NCBI GenBank assembly: GCA_013176395.1
Contig: JABMLP010000004.1
Location: 1,860,001-1,924,000 of the forward strand
Direction: 5' to 3'
Length of the DNA: 64,000 nucleotides
DNA from: Venturia oleaginea
Lineage: Eukaryota > Ascomycota > Dothideomycetes > Venturiales > Venturiaceae
Shown: piece by piece, positions 22,159 to 32,226 of the stretch
Layout: each line of letters begins with the position of its first letter
Position numbering within the stretch: the first letter of the stretch is position 1
Translations under genes and position numbers: made by a program
Notes under the pieces: model-generated
Database searches by the model: none
Told to the model about the DNA's origin: nothing
The model's input: the letters and a program-made list of their open reading frames with translations, nothing else

Positions 22159-23990
22159 ACGTACTCCACCACCCAACCGCTCAAAATTTCTTGGCACGAC
22201 CATCTCATGTTACGACTCTTTAATTTTTTCGCTATCAACAATAGATTCTAAGTCCGTCGTGCTACTATCTGATTCAGAACATATCTCGATATCTTTTTTA
22301 CAAGTTCGCGCATTATGCCCAGTTACGCCGCAGTTCCCACAGCGCCGTTGAGTTGGTCGGGCTATTTCTTGATCACCGATACCACGAGCCTTCTTCGATC
22401 CCCGAGGCGCTACAGACGCCTCTGCAGCTACCTGCGCTGCTGCAGTCCCATACTCCATAGTACCACCTTGCTGGATCCGCTTCCTTTTACGCGATTTTCG
22501 CTTCGTTATTACTGCCAATTGCTCTTCAAGCTCGTGGTTGCGCGCAACGAGTAGAGCGTTTTGGTGAAGCATCAATTCAGCGCCCATAACAAGCTGGGAA
22601 AAGCCAGCCAGCGCAGTAACTGGTGACCGAGTAAAAGACTCGCTTACGAGCTTGGATTGGGATCCAAATTCATGAGTATTGCTTGGAGTCTTTGACTGCC
22701 AAGGCGTTTCTGGGAGACGGGGTTCTGGCGGGGTACGTAGCCGTACTTCAAGGCGGTCCAATACCGCCTGCGCGTCGATAGGGGCTAGCCCTACTGCCTC
22801 AAAGGCCTTTTGACAGTTCTCTTTCGTAAACACGTCGAAAAACGCGTCTTTGAAGGCAGGGAGAAAGCCTTCCTTGTTGATATGGTACACGCGCCGGCGC
22901 GCCAAGTCCCGGATGCGTTGGGAGTACTTGCGCTTCAACAGCGAGAAGCAGACCACGTCAAGCGGCTGGAGTATATACGACGAGTGCGATGGCATGCAGA
23001 GGGTTAGGATCTTATCTTCGAGGCAGTAGTCCTTAAAATTCTGGTTGAGATGGCTCTCATGGCCGTCCAAAATAAGTAGCCTGTACCCCCCCACCTGCCA
23101 CGCCTTTGTATGCGCGTCAAAATGCTTCAACCACTCAAGACCAAGCGCGTTATTTGTCCAGCCGTTCTCAGAGACTGAAAGCTTCCAATTGCGTGGTATA
23201 TCTGCCTCCTCGTACCACGCAGAGATGTGAACGCGTCCTTTGTAGATAATGAAGGGTGGGGTTGCATACCCAGCGGCGCAGATACTCTGGATAACTGTAA
23301 CCCATTCGCGATCGCCCGGCTGAATGAGTTCCGGCCTTGTAAGTCTCTCGGAGGCTGTAACGGCCTTCATTGACCCAATAACACCCATCTGGAAGCCAAT
23401 CTCGTCAAAGTTGTGTGTATCCTCGTCGTGGACGCCGTACTTGGCTTTGGTATCTGCAACGAGCTTGAACCACGCGCCAATAATCTCTGGATCTTCCTGT
23501 AGTATCCTCTGCCTATCCTTGGCTCGGTGGAAGGCCATCTTGAGCTCATCTGAGTGCGTAACGAACCTCTCAGCCCAGTTTTTGCCCACTGGCTCTCCAC
23601 CGCGTATAGCTAGCAGTTTATCGGCCATATCTGCTACCTCACAAAGCCAGGGCGCAAATCCTCGCGAATCGAGGTCAAGGATGTATCGGACAAGCGTTTG
23701 CTCTTCGGTAAGGGTAGGTTTCCGACCATTTGGTGGTGTTTCGAGGATAAATGGGACTCCTTTAACGCGCTCAGACCGGATTCGCTGTTTAACGTCAAAG
23801 GCACGAGCGGCGGCCCGTTGGCTTCGGAATTGGCCGGCTTGGAGGGCTTGGAGGGCGAGCTGGATTCTCCCTTCGTGTTGGAGTAATAGTGCGTTTCGTT
23901 GTTCAGACATAATCACATAAGAGGAATGGTAGAAGTCTTGGCGGATTTTGAGCGGTTGGGTGGTTTGAGCGGTTGGGTGGTGGAATACGT
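22159..23990 (-). mobile_element. Complete pogo/Fot1-type DNA transposon, TA target duplication
   Basis: The ends are inverted repeats of about 27 bp starting ACGTACTCCACCACCCAACC at 22159 and the complement (…GGGTGGTGGAATACGT) ending at 23990; both are flanked by TA (22157-22158 and 23991-23992). The 1.83-kb interior is filled by one uninterrupted transposase gene. The right end also carries a tandem copy of the subterminal motif TTTGAGCGGTTGGGTGG. The uninterrupted gene and well-matched ends suggest a recent insertion that could still be active. Confidence 0.9.
22210..23910 (-). CDS. pogo/Fot1-family transposase with C-terminal zinc knuckle
   Basis: 566 aa from ATG 23910 (MSEQRNALLLQHEGRIQLAL), which lies inside the element; an upstream in-frame ATG at 24033 is outside the inverted repeat and is rejected. 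The N-terminal psq/CENP-B-type helix-turn-helix (LQALQAGQFRSQRAAARAFD) is followed by a second HTH ending near GEPVGKNWAERFV. The DDE_1 core has aspartates in THNFDEIGFQMG, LLILDGHESHL and LQPLDVVCFSLLK. The C-terminus has a basic coiled stretch (TKRKSRKRKRIQQG) and a CCHC knuckle, CGNCGVTGHNARTC. Transposases of this family excise and insert their own DNA at TA. No stop or frameshift was seen. A decayed copy lies at 43.8-45 kb. Confidence 0.92.
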   Translation of the reverse strand: MSEQRNALLLQHEGRIQLALQALQAGQFRSQRAAARAFDVKQRIRSERVKGVPFILETPPNGRKPTLTEEQTLVRYILDLDSRGFAPWLCEVADMADKLLAIRGGEPVGKNWAERFVTHSDELKMAFHRAKDRQRILQEDPEIIGAWFKLVADTKAKYGVHDEDTHNFDEIGFQMGVIGSMKAVTASERLTRPELIQPGDREWVTVIQSICAAGYATPPFIIYKGRVHISAWYEEADIPRNWKLSVSENGWTNNALGLEWLKHFDAHTKAWQVGGYRLLILDGHESHLNQNFKDYCLEDKILTLCMPSHSSYILQPLDVVCFSLLKRKYSQRIRDLARRRVYHINKEGFLPAFKDAFFDVFTKENCQKAFEAVGLAPIDAQAVLDRLEVRLRTPPEPRLPETPWQSKTPSNTHEFGSQSKLVSESFTRSPVTALAGFSQLVMGAELMLHQNALLVARNHELEEQLAVITKRKSRKRKRIQQGGTMEYGTAAAQVAAEASVAPRGSKKARGIGDQEIARPTQRRCGNCGVTGHNARTCKKDIEICSESDSSTTDLESIVDSEKIKES

Positions 23991-23992
23991 TA

Positions 23993-24419
23993 TCATATAA
24001 CAGGATCGCTCTTTGATTTGACCAGCAATACATTTTTACACCTCATGAGGGCCTCTCTTCTGCAATATCTATTAATATTGATCATAAATCAACATCAACA
24101 TCGTGCCTTCCTTTGACCGAAAGATCTTCTCAGTACTCTCATGTTTACCTCTCAGCTGAGACAGAAAACCAGCACAACACCGACCTAGATCCGACCCAGC
24201 TTGGAGATGGGAAGAAGTAGAAACCCAGAGACAAAGACGACTTCAAGCTCTGGGGATATAATGACGGAATTTTCCTCGGACGTTATTGTCGCCCCTACAA
24301 AGATAGTATGGTAGATGGAAATGCAGAAGGAACGAGAGAACATCAGATGAGTTGTATTGCTAACAACGAAGTTCCCTCATATCTTGAAGCCTGTCCTGGA
24401 ACGACCGCCGGCGCAATTT
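23993..24419. other. Intergenic region
   Basis: No gene recognised. It lies between the pogo element and the 3' end of the MFS transporter gene. Confidence 0.4.
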
Positions 24420-25875
24420 TCATGTCGACAATATTCGTGATGCGATGGGCCGAAGCGCGTGCTTCCCTTTCCATATTGAACCCCAAGCACCACAAATCGT
24501 TGAAAAACCAGTGAAGAGGATCAAAGGTCCATAAGTCGTGCCGTATCCAAAACCACCCAGTGAACTCGAGACTCCGATTTTGAGCAGTGGCACACCAGCA
24601 AGCCCGCCGCTCACATATCCAATCCCTCTCGCACCATTAAGTAGACCGTATATCATTCCTGTATCGATAGCCTCATTCCTCTGCGCAGCATCATGTTCCA
24701 TCTCATTGAGCATCCCCCCCACGTAGCGGAATAACCACCAGCAAAGAAGCCAAAAGTGAGAGAGAACAACACCAAAAGTGCCATGCTGCCCTGATACGAA
24801 AGACCCCAGAAAAAAAAGACGGACAGCGCTGTGGAGACAGCAGATATAGAGGTCACCGTCTCTACTGAGAGGCGAAAGCGCTTGTTGTCGCTGAGCCATC
24901 CGAAAATGGTTGAGGATGCAATGCCGGGAATGTTGAAGAGCGTGAGGAGAAGAGTCGCCGACGTCTGCGAAACATGTGCCACTTCATGGGCGTATGTATT
25001 GAGATAGGTCTGAGGTATGCCATATCCAGCGCTCTGCAGAATGATAGCAACGCCATAGATATAGAAAGCTCGGTGGCGGAGAAATTGCCAGGGCAGTTTT
25101 CTGGATCGATAAGGGCCAACAAGGAGACTCGAAGGATGAGTGGGTACTAGGAGAATGACCGGAAGGCTTGTTCCTGCTGCTATGGCTGCGAATACGATGG
25201 ATGTGATTTTGAAACCATAGCGATCGAGCAGGCATCGGAACATGAAAGGGCAAACAGCACCTACGATGTTCTTAACAGAGAAAGCGAGGCCGTAGGCAAC
25301 AGCTCGATTACTGTCGTTGAACCATTCTCCAAGTGAGAGCGTGACCGGACTGTACACGAGAGCACATCCGAGAGAGGCCAGAACTCCCTGGGTTGCAACA
25401 AGTTGCCATAGCTGTATGCTGAAAGCAGACAGGACAAAGCTCGCACATGCGATCAGTGCACCACAGACTGCAGCTGTTTGTCTGTGTCGGGCCCAGCGCT
25501 TCGTGAAGAGTGCGAAGAGAAATGGCATGGAAAGATACATGACTCCGTTCGAGGTTGTACCGATGATACCGGTGAGCTCTTTGTTGCCATGGAATGTCCA
25601 ATTTTCGGAATAGAACTCTTGGAAGACTCCGTAGCTCATGGCGAATCCTTTGTGTGTTAGCTCAAAGTGATGATCCGTTCCTTGAGCGCTTCACCCCATA
25701 TGGGCAATTGCAATATTGCAGTACCCAACAGTACGCATGCTCTGGTTTTCTTTGACTCGGCCTGTCGTATGCTTGCATGTTCGAGTTGAGATGCGTCTCG
25801 AGCTCTCTCGAGGTTCTGCTCGCCTGGAACTGACGTTGGCAACTCATGGAGCGACGTGTTTCCTGATTGCGGCAT
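24420..25875 (-). pseudogene. MFS transporter (monocarboxylate-transporter-like) with a one-base frameshift in a G run
   Basis: Two exons: complement(24420..25647, 25695..25875), with a 47-nt GTGAAG...AAAG intron that joins LQLPIWG to FAMSYGVFQEFY, a typical end of helix 1 in fungal monocarboxylate-type MFS proteins. Start MPQSGNTSLHELPT has a long hydrophilic N-terminus. About 12 hydrophobic segments follow. The coding length is 1409 nt, one short of a multiple of three. In the run of seven G (coding strand; C at 24714-24720) the frame changes from GGYSATWGG to MLNEMEHDAAQRNEA. Eight G would restore the text GGYSATWGGMLNE as found in the family, for 469 aa. This may be a sequencing error in a homopolymer or a true mutation. 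The substrate class (monocarboxylates or other organic anions) is by family only. Confidence 0.8.
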
Positions 25876-26063
25876 GTTCAAACAGTTGTTGGTGGGATTG
25901 ATTCGCGACAAGTGTGATTGTTGTTGATGCTTACATGGTAAGCTTTTACCAAACCTTTCCGCCAAGGAAATTCGCACGCTATTTCAATCGCTATTCGTGC
26001 TTCGTCATTTTAATTTCAACAACTGCCTGTAGTGCTTATCTTCCCAAGCTCGCCTCTCCATCA

Positions 26064-27219
26064 CTAAATTCTCAACCCGCCACCAATAACAACACCCGCC
26101 ACCAACCCCACCAACCCCATCCCTCTCATACCAAATTCCTCAGCACCCCCAGTACTAGTAGCCGCAGAAGAGGTGGTCGCCTTCGTAACCGCTGCCGAAC
26201 TCTTACCAGTCGTAGTAGTCGCTTTCGAATCATGACTAGACGTAGTCGTAGTCGTACTCGTTCTCGCACTCCACTCACTCGCCGCGGCACTCGTCTCACT
26301 CCAACCATTTGACGAAGAAAATTTCGTGTGACTCGGAGGAAAGATATTTGTAATTGTATTCGTCACTGTCTTTCCGCCTGTCCTGAATATGACCGAGAAT
26401 GTGTCGGTGACAAAGCCTTCGCCGCTGGTACTCAAACTCTTGCTCAACGAAGAAGAAGAGGAGGTAGGACCTGTCGTAATATTCATAGACACCGAATCGT
26501 TAGAAGTAGTGGAAGCCTCCGGATTCGGCTTCGTAAGCCATAATTCCTCAACCTTCGTTTGGGGGTTTTGGCCGCATTGATAATGCGTCAACGACGACTC
26601 GTGCATGGTTTGTGTAGAACAAAAATGAGCACCCACCTCAGTACTAAATCACCCTCTTCATTAGTCTCTATCCACTCGTGTTTGAAAAACGCCTCAAAAC
26701 TCACCATTTCAAAACCCCATATTCCTTAAGACATTCCCCAACACACCCTCCCAGCGTAACTTCCCTCAACCCCACACACTCCGTCTGGATCGCACACTTC
26801 GTCGGCCTAATAACCTGAGTACTCCCGGAACCATCGGCAGCACTACTAAGACAACATCCAAACCAGTTGTGAGCTGCATCAGTGCCACACCATTTGCCCT
26901 CTGCACAAGCGTAGTCTTGATTGAAATGCACCTTGTCGACGACGAGATCCAGGTAGCCGCAGACACTTACGGGTACTGCTGAATTGTCGATTATGGTGGT
27001 GGATCGTTGGGGTCCGTCGCCAGCTTGATTGGGCCCATGTTGGTTAGCGCCGCCTGGTCGTCGAGTGACGATGGGGTCGGTCATGCCCGTGGGTGCAGGC
27101 GTATCGATGCTCGAAACTGGGTCGAGGATGCTGGTAGTGGACGAGGGGATTGTGGTGGCAAGAATCGAGGGAACGAGGGGAAATAGTGTAACCAGAGTGG
27201 CGAGTTGCAGTAGCAGCAT
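26064..27219 (-). CDS. Secreted cysteine-containing, Ser/Thr-rich protein, probably GPI-anchored
   Basis: Two exons, complement(26064..26643, 26705..27219), with a 61-nt GTGAGT...TTTAG intron carrying GACTAAT; splicing yields GVLKCTEVGAHFCSTQTMHE, which adds cysteines to a cysteine-rich region. Total 364 aa. N-terminus MLLLQLATLVTLFPLVPSIL is a signal peptide. The middle has many Cys (YACAEGKWCGTDAAHNWFGCC, KCAIQTEC). The second exon is a long Ser/Thr stretch (WSARTSTTTTTSSHD) ending in a hydrophobic tail (MGLVGLVAGVVIGGG) with small residues before it, as expected of a GPI signal. Probable site of action is the cell surface or wall. Function is unknown; no adhesin or enzyme motif is recognised. 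Confidence 0.8.
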
Positions 27220-27713
27220 GGATACTATCTTCGAGGGTAGAGTGAAATTGATCGTGTTCTGTTATGGCGATGTGTATCTAAGATGGAGGGATCTGTAAGA
27301 GTTATCGGAATTGTAGATTATCCATAAAGAGTATGTATTGTCGAGTGTATCATGAAGCCATTTTATGTAGCTTAGAAACGGGTACTGGAGGTCAAGAGGC
27401 ATAAGGTCCCGAGGACAACCTCTGATGAGCACCTCAGATGACCGAAATGACGCCTGGACACGGTTGTATACCTAAAATCACACAAGTCGAGAGTGAGAAC
27501 GGAGACTCGATAACGCTATGGGGTCATGAAAAATGCTCTACATCCAGTCAATAGTATACGTCCATAACCTGGGGCCAGTGAATCCATTAAAGAACGCCTT
27601 GCAGACGCCATTTCTTCGAACAGCTTCCCCTACATCAAACCAATGCAAACATCACCCTTCACTCTCGCGTAAATCTCGACCTGTTGGGGGATTAGCAATT
27701 GTCGTGTTGGCAA
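27220..27713. other. Intergenic region
   Basis: No gene seen; small plus-strand frames overlap the end of the next gene. It holds the promoter of the secreted protein and the 3' end of the Gln/Gly-rich gene. Confidence 0.4.
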
Positions 27714-28490
27714 TCAGCAAAGACTTCGGCTCACTTCAACCTCCAAGTCAAGTTCAATCTTGATACTGATCGTGGGTGGCTTGTCACTCATCGGTCTGTC
27801 TGCAATCCTACTCGTCCTTACAGGAATGATCCTTTTCTTGTTGTTTTTCTCTCTGTACGGGTAGTGGAACTCATCTTCCGACTCCGAGTCTTCGTAATCG
27901 TCGTATCGCTGCTTCTTCGCCATTTGTTTCGCAGATGGGGGAGCACGCTTGGCAAGTTCGTTATTTTGTCTCTCCTGACGGGTCTGTCGCTGAGGTCGTT
28001 CCATAGTCTGGATTTGTGACTGCTGCTGTTGTCCGCCAGCTCCTAATTGACCTTGTGCTTGACCCTGGACCTGACCTGATGCTTGCCCGCCACTCACTTG
28101 TCCTTGAGATTGGCCCTGTGCCTGACCTTGTGCTCCGTTCGTCTGGCCCTGTGATTGTCCCTGCGATTGTGTCTGCTCTGGTTCTAGTTTCGGCTCCTCA
28201 GCGGCTGGCTTCGGTTCTTCTTCAACATCTGGCTTTTCAGCCGCTGGCTCTGAATCCTGCTCTTCCACTTTCGTCGGGTTCTGCTTCTCCATCTCCTGGG
28301 ATTGTTCTTTGGGTGCCTCTGCAGCAGCTCCAGCGTCTGGTTCGGATTCTGACTCTTCCTTTGTGGGAGCTTCAGGCTCAGCTTCCTTCTCTGGCTCCTC
28401 TGTGTTGGATGTCTCCTCTTTGGCTTCCTCCTTGGGCTTGTCCTGTCCAAGCTTCTTTGGGGTACCGCCGCCGAGCTTCTTTGGAGGCAT
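27714..28490 (-). CDS. Gln/Gly- and Glu-rich low-complexity protein
   Basis: A single exon of 258 aa. The N-terminus (MPPKKLGGGTPKKLGQDKPK) is basic, followed by a Glu/Pro-rich acidic stretch, then a run of GQ-type repeats (SQGQSQGQTNGAQGQAQGQ at about residues 108-150), then a basic/acidic C-terminal part ending in a short hydrophobic beta-like motif, PPTISIKIELDLEVEVSRSLC. No enzyme domain is recognised. The acidic region and basic KKQR patch would fit a nuclear protein, but that is inference. An exon could be missing 5' or 3'; the ATG and the TGA give a clean frame. Confidence 0.6.
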   Translation of the reverse strand: MPPKKLGGGTPKKLGQDKPKEEAKEETSNTEEPEKEAEPEAPTKEESESEPDAGAAAEAPKEQSQEMEKQNPTKVEEQDSEPAAEKPDVEEEPKPAAEEPKLEPEQTQSQGQSQGQTNGAQGQAQGQSQGQVSGGQASGQVQGQAQGQLGAGGQQQQSQIQTMERPQRQTRQERQNNELAKRAPPSAKQMAKKQRYDDYEDSESEDEFHYPYREKNNKKRIIPVRTSRIADRPMSDKPPTISIKIELDLEVEVSRSLC

Positions 28491-29663
28491 GGTGAGTAGC
28501 GAGTGTTCGGGTGGTCTAGATGCCTAAAGAAGCAAAGGTAGTAAAGGGGGGCCAGGTAATGATGCAGTAGAGATGTGACCGGGGAGTTTCTATGAGGAGA
28601 AAATGGGACCTGCTAGCATTCTAGGTACATGACAGCATCTTAATACTCTCTCCCAGTTCAAAAATCAAGAAAAGCAGCACAACGTCATCGGCTTTTGCTT
28701 GCGCAAGCCTTGAAGCAGGCATGTTCCATGAGAGCCACTTTTCACGGTTGCAAGGTAGAAAACAAGGCAGACGGTGGTAAACCTGGTTAGCGTGTAACAA
28801 GGAATGTCGATCGCTGTCATTGGTCTCGGAGGTTGTTCCTGCCGTGGTGCTCACTGCTCGAGTTTCTGGCAGAGAGTGATAGCAGCATATGCTCTTTTAC
28901 GAGAAATGAGGGCTGAAGATGAATGAGATAGATTTCTGGTCGTGCTGCTCCAACATCTCGTTGACGTCGATGGAGCTACGTCACTATCACATGATACAAC
29001 CACCCACATCATTCAGTTCAAGGTTGTCACGATTGTGGGGGCGGAGCGTCACTCTGAAAACGTCCAGAAACTCCAGACTTCTATGAAGATACGTCTTCAT
29101 CGATTGTAGAGACGAGCTATGTTGCCTGAAAAGAGAGGTCAAGAATATGGCCAACCAAGTCCCACATGTTGGAGGAGAGGGGCGTCGACGAGGCTGAAGT
29201 GGATCCAGCGCTCAGAAATAGAGTAGAACTAGAATCCATAGGAATTGACCGAAACCGATACACAGTAGAGCATCGTACTTTACATCCTCACCACTGTTTA
29301 CCACGCACAGGGCAAAAAGTGCAATCATCATCATTTAATTTTGCGTTTTGCCTCTTGGCATTAACTATTGTACAGTCGTCTGTTGCTTCAGATCATTCGT
29401 ATCAACGACGACCCAGCCATCGTGAAATCGTAAACGTGATGAATGCGTCAATTATCAAGGAAAGTCCATTCACGAGCGGAAAGGGTCTTCTGAGAAGGCA
29501 AGTGCTGTGAGTAGAGCGAAAGCTACCACCGAGAAAAAACGCCGAACTCTGCTCATCAACCATGCCAGGCTGAGAAGGAAACCGATGGCACCATTCATTA
29601 ACCTTGCCTTAACATCGCGTACCATTCTCCAGAGCGTGTGCCTTCCACAATCGTGTGATACAC
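28491..29663. other. Intergenic region (about 1.2 kb)
   Basis: Frames at 28621-28854 and 29166-29707 have no domain and no supporting splice signals. Nothing here is supported as a gene. Confidence 0.4.
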
Positions 29664-30359
29664 CTACTTGTCCTCCTCGATGCTGTGAACAGAGTCATCA
29701 CTGCTAGTGGTACTCTGATGCTCGAGTGGATGGATGTCAGCCTCTTCGTCCTCAGGGAGAGGGCCATGGAGGTGTTCCTCAAAGACTGGCTCAACTTCGA
29801 CGTGCTCAAACTTGGTCTTGAAGTCTTTGGCGCCCTTGAGGTGGGAGGAAGAGTTGGAGCGACGGCGTGGATTGGCCATGTGAATGTTGCCGACGTCATC
29901 GATCTCGTCTCCTGGATGGCCCCTAGTGGTGATGGTTAGTGTTCATTGTTCAGATGGCCAACACGGCGAGGTTTTTTTTTTTGCGTTGCAGCCTTGCGCG
30001 TGCGAGGAGTGAGCCAAACTCACCAGTTGCCTTTGCCTCCACCATCCTTCTTGGTCTTCTTAGGATCGACGTCGACATGGCCATGCTTGCCGAAGAACTT
30101 GGGTAGCATTGGCTCAGCAGGCTGCTGATTCTCCTCGCTGTGGACGCGGTCACCGAATTTGTGGGAGCGAGTCACTGTTTAGCGATGTTAGCAATGACAT
30201 TGAGATGAAAGGCATGAATGTTTTAATGGAATTGAATCATATAAAGCTCGTTGAGGTGGAAGTTCACAGTTGTGACCCCTCTCCTTAGCTCTCCAAGCTC
30301 GAAGCTCACGGAGGCATTGCCGGAGGTGTAGATGGGAAGGTCGATGAATTGAACTTACT
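29664..30359 (-). CDS. STF2-like protein (ATPase-stabilising factor family) with a start codon split by an intron
   Basis: Model complement(29664..29922, 30024..30174, 30359), 136 aa. The first residue of ATG lies alone at the end of exon 1: ...CACATC A|GTAAGT at 30359, and the acceptor CAG at 30175 is followed by TG ACT CGC, so the start codon is assembled by splicing. This gives MTRSHKFGDRVHSEENQ, which matches the expected MTRxxK start of the family. The second intron, GTGAGT...CACTAG (complement 29923..30023), joins GGGKGN(W) to GHPGDE in frame. The body has PKKTKKDGGGKGNWG, followed by ANPRRRSNSSSH and FKTKFEHVEVEPVFEE. The yeast protein stabilises the F1Fo-ATPase-inhibitor complex and has been linked to desiccation tolerance; the fungal role is not shown. 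Exons and frames add to exactly 137 codons. Confidence 0.78.
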
Positions 30360-32226
30360 GATGTGATTGAGGACTGGATTGATGGCAGAGAGGATACAAC
30401 GGATGCAGAGAGTCTTTCGTAGTTATTCGAGTAGTTGAGACGGTGGAGTTGTTGTTATGTGGAAGAAAAAGGTGGATCGGATTCTGTGAAGTGATAGATC
30501 AGCCACGATCACGCGACATGATTTCGACGGCCGCGATTCCGGCGTCAGGTGAGATATGGCATGCTCGTACCTTGCGCCTTCTGCGATTGATGGGCTACAA
30601 CGGTTCACTGTGTGCGAAAATGATGGAATCTGGAGGAATGCGGACAGAGACACATCCAAGCGGGGTCGGCTCGATTCCAAATGAAAGGGGCCACCATGTA
30701 TCTATATCCATGGATACCTGATATGATAGCTTCTGATGTGGAATAAAAACGCCATTTTCCATCATTGTTCGATCGAATTGATGCTGCTCCGCGAGGCTGA
30801 GACTGAGATGAGCCAGGGGGACACACAACTGCATTAGCTTTCTTCCTGTGCCCGCCTCGTACCTTTCGGTATTCGTGCCATCGTTGGCGGTCCTGAGGCC
30901 ATTTATGGGCTTCACGGACTTCCATGTCAAGTCAAGGCTGCCAGTGGAAACGCTCGACGAGAGCTGTTGCTTCATCGAGACCCACTATCTACGTCACCTT
31001 ATCGATTGCGCAAGCGATGTGGAATCGGGACATGTGTAGATGCTATACATCGAATTGCAGTGATATATGTCAGTGCTGGCTTGGAACACCTCACAGGTCA
31101 GAATGTCACGATACAACGATCGTATCATCCAACGGTAGGAAGCAATTGAGTCAGTGAGACACCAACTCGACAACAATTACCCCGGATTTCGAGGCTGGAG
31201 CTAATTTATGCAGGGTCCTTCGGGCTTGTCTCCACTCGCCAACAAGACTCGTGGCCTCTTTCCCTTTCCTGTCTATTAGCAACTGTTTCAAGCTCGATTC
31301 CCAACAGATTCGGAGCACGTCTTTTCCGTGGCGAGACCCTCTCAAAGCCTCCGAGACCCTAAATAGCCTGTACCATGCTAATCACGTGTCCTCAAAACCC
31401 GCAGCTTTTCGTCAAACGACGGAGGCCCTACGAGCTCACCAACAGTGTCAAAACAGGTGAGTCGTTCCTTCGAGCCCTACTACATCCTATCACCCGCGCA
31501 GTGCTGGACCGTCGCTAATTCTCAGGGCCAGACTCCAGATTCCCACGCCGCACGACCGCATCCTGTTCTCTTCTTGATATTGCAATGGTTCACATCGGAC
31601 GAGGAGATCAATGCATCGTTTGGTTACGTTCGACTTTACTTTCGCCGTCGCTCTTAGACATGGCGGAACGATTTCTGCAACGTGGGCATGCTTCATGCCC
31701 ACAGTAAGTCATTTTAGCTGTATGATTTTTTTTAGCTCGTCGTCGGGTGGAGTGTAGAACTTTCCCGTTCGCTTGATTACCATCGCATACCTCTAGACTT
31801 CTCCATCGGCCAAGGAATGCTTCTTGCGTTGTTCCACTCCAACATGTCACCATGGCATCTTCTATGGTAGGATAATGCCGGCCAAGCCTGTAGCAATGAC
31901 CATGGCCATGGCCGGATGAAGCCATTGCTGGGAGAGCTACAGTGTTGCTCTCTCTTATTTTCTGCTTCACAAATACGACATTGACATTGTGTTTGCACTG
32001 AAATGTAAGGGCGTCTTGTTTTTCAGAGCTATAAATCGCTTAGAGGATGCCGTCCTCAGTGGAACCATCGCCGACGGTATTTCTGTTGAACTCGCAGCAA
32101 CGTATTCCCATGAATCAAGCTATTTCGTCTGTTTCTCATTGTTGCCTTCACACATCTGCCTCAACTCTACTTTGGCCCTAGAAAGACCAAATCTAGCATT
32201 ACTTACCTGCCAGGTTCTACGAGAAA
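30360..32226. other. Intergenic region (about 1.9 kb) between the STF2-like and isocyanide synthase genes
   Basis: The largest gene-free stretch outside the transposon block. Small frames on both strands (30595-30975, 31251-31460, 31445-31657, 31608-31998) have no domain or convincing splicing. It may hold the 5' leader and promoter of the synthase, and possibly unseen 5' exons. Confidence 0.4.

Noticed and set aside
29166..29707. Plus-strand frames upstream of the STF2-like gene
   Set aside because: No domain and no splice support; the second overlaps the 3' end of the minus-strand gene.
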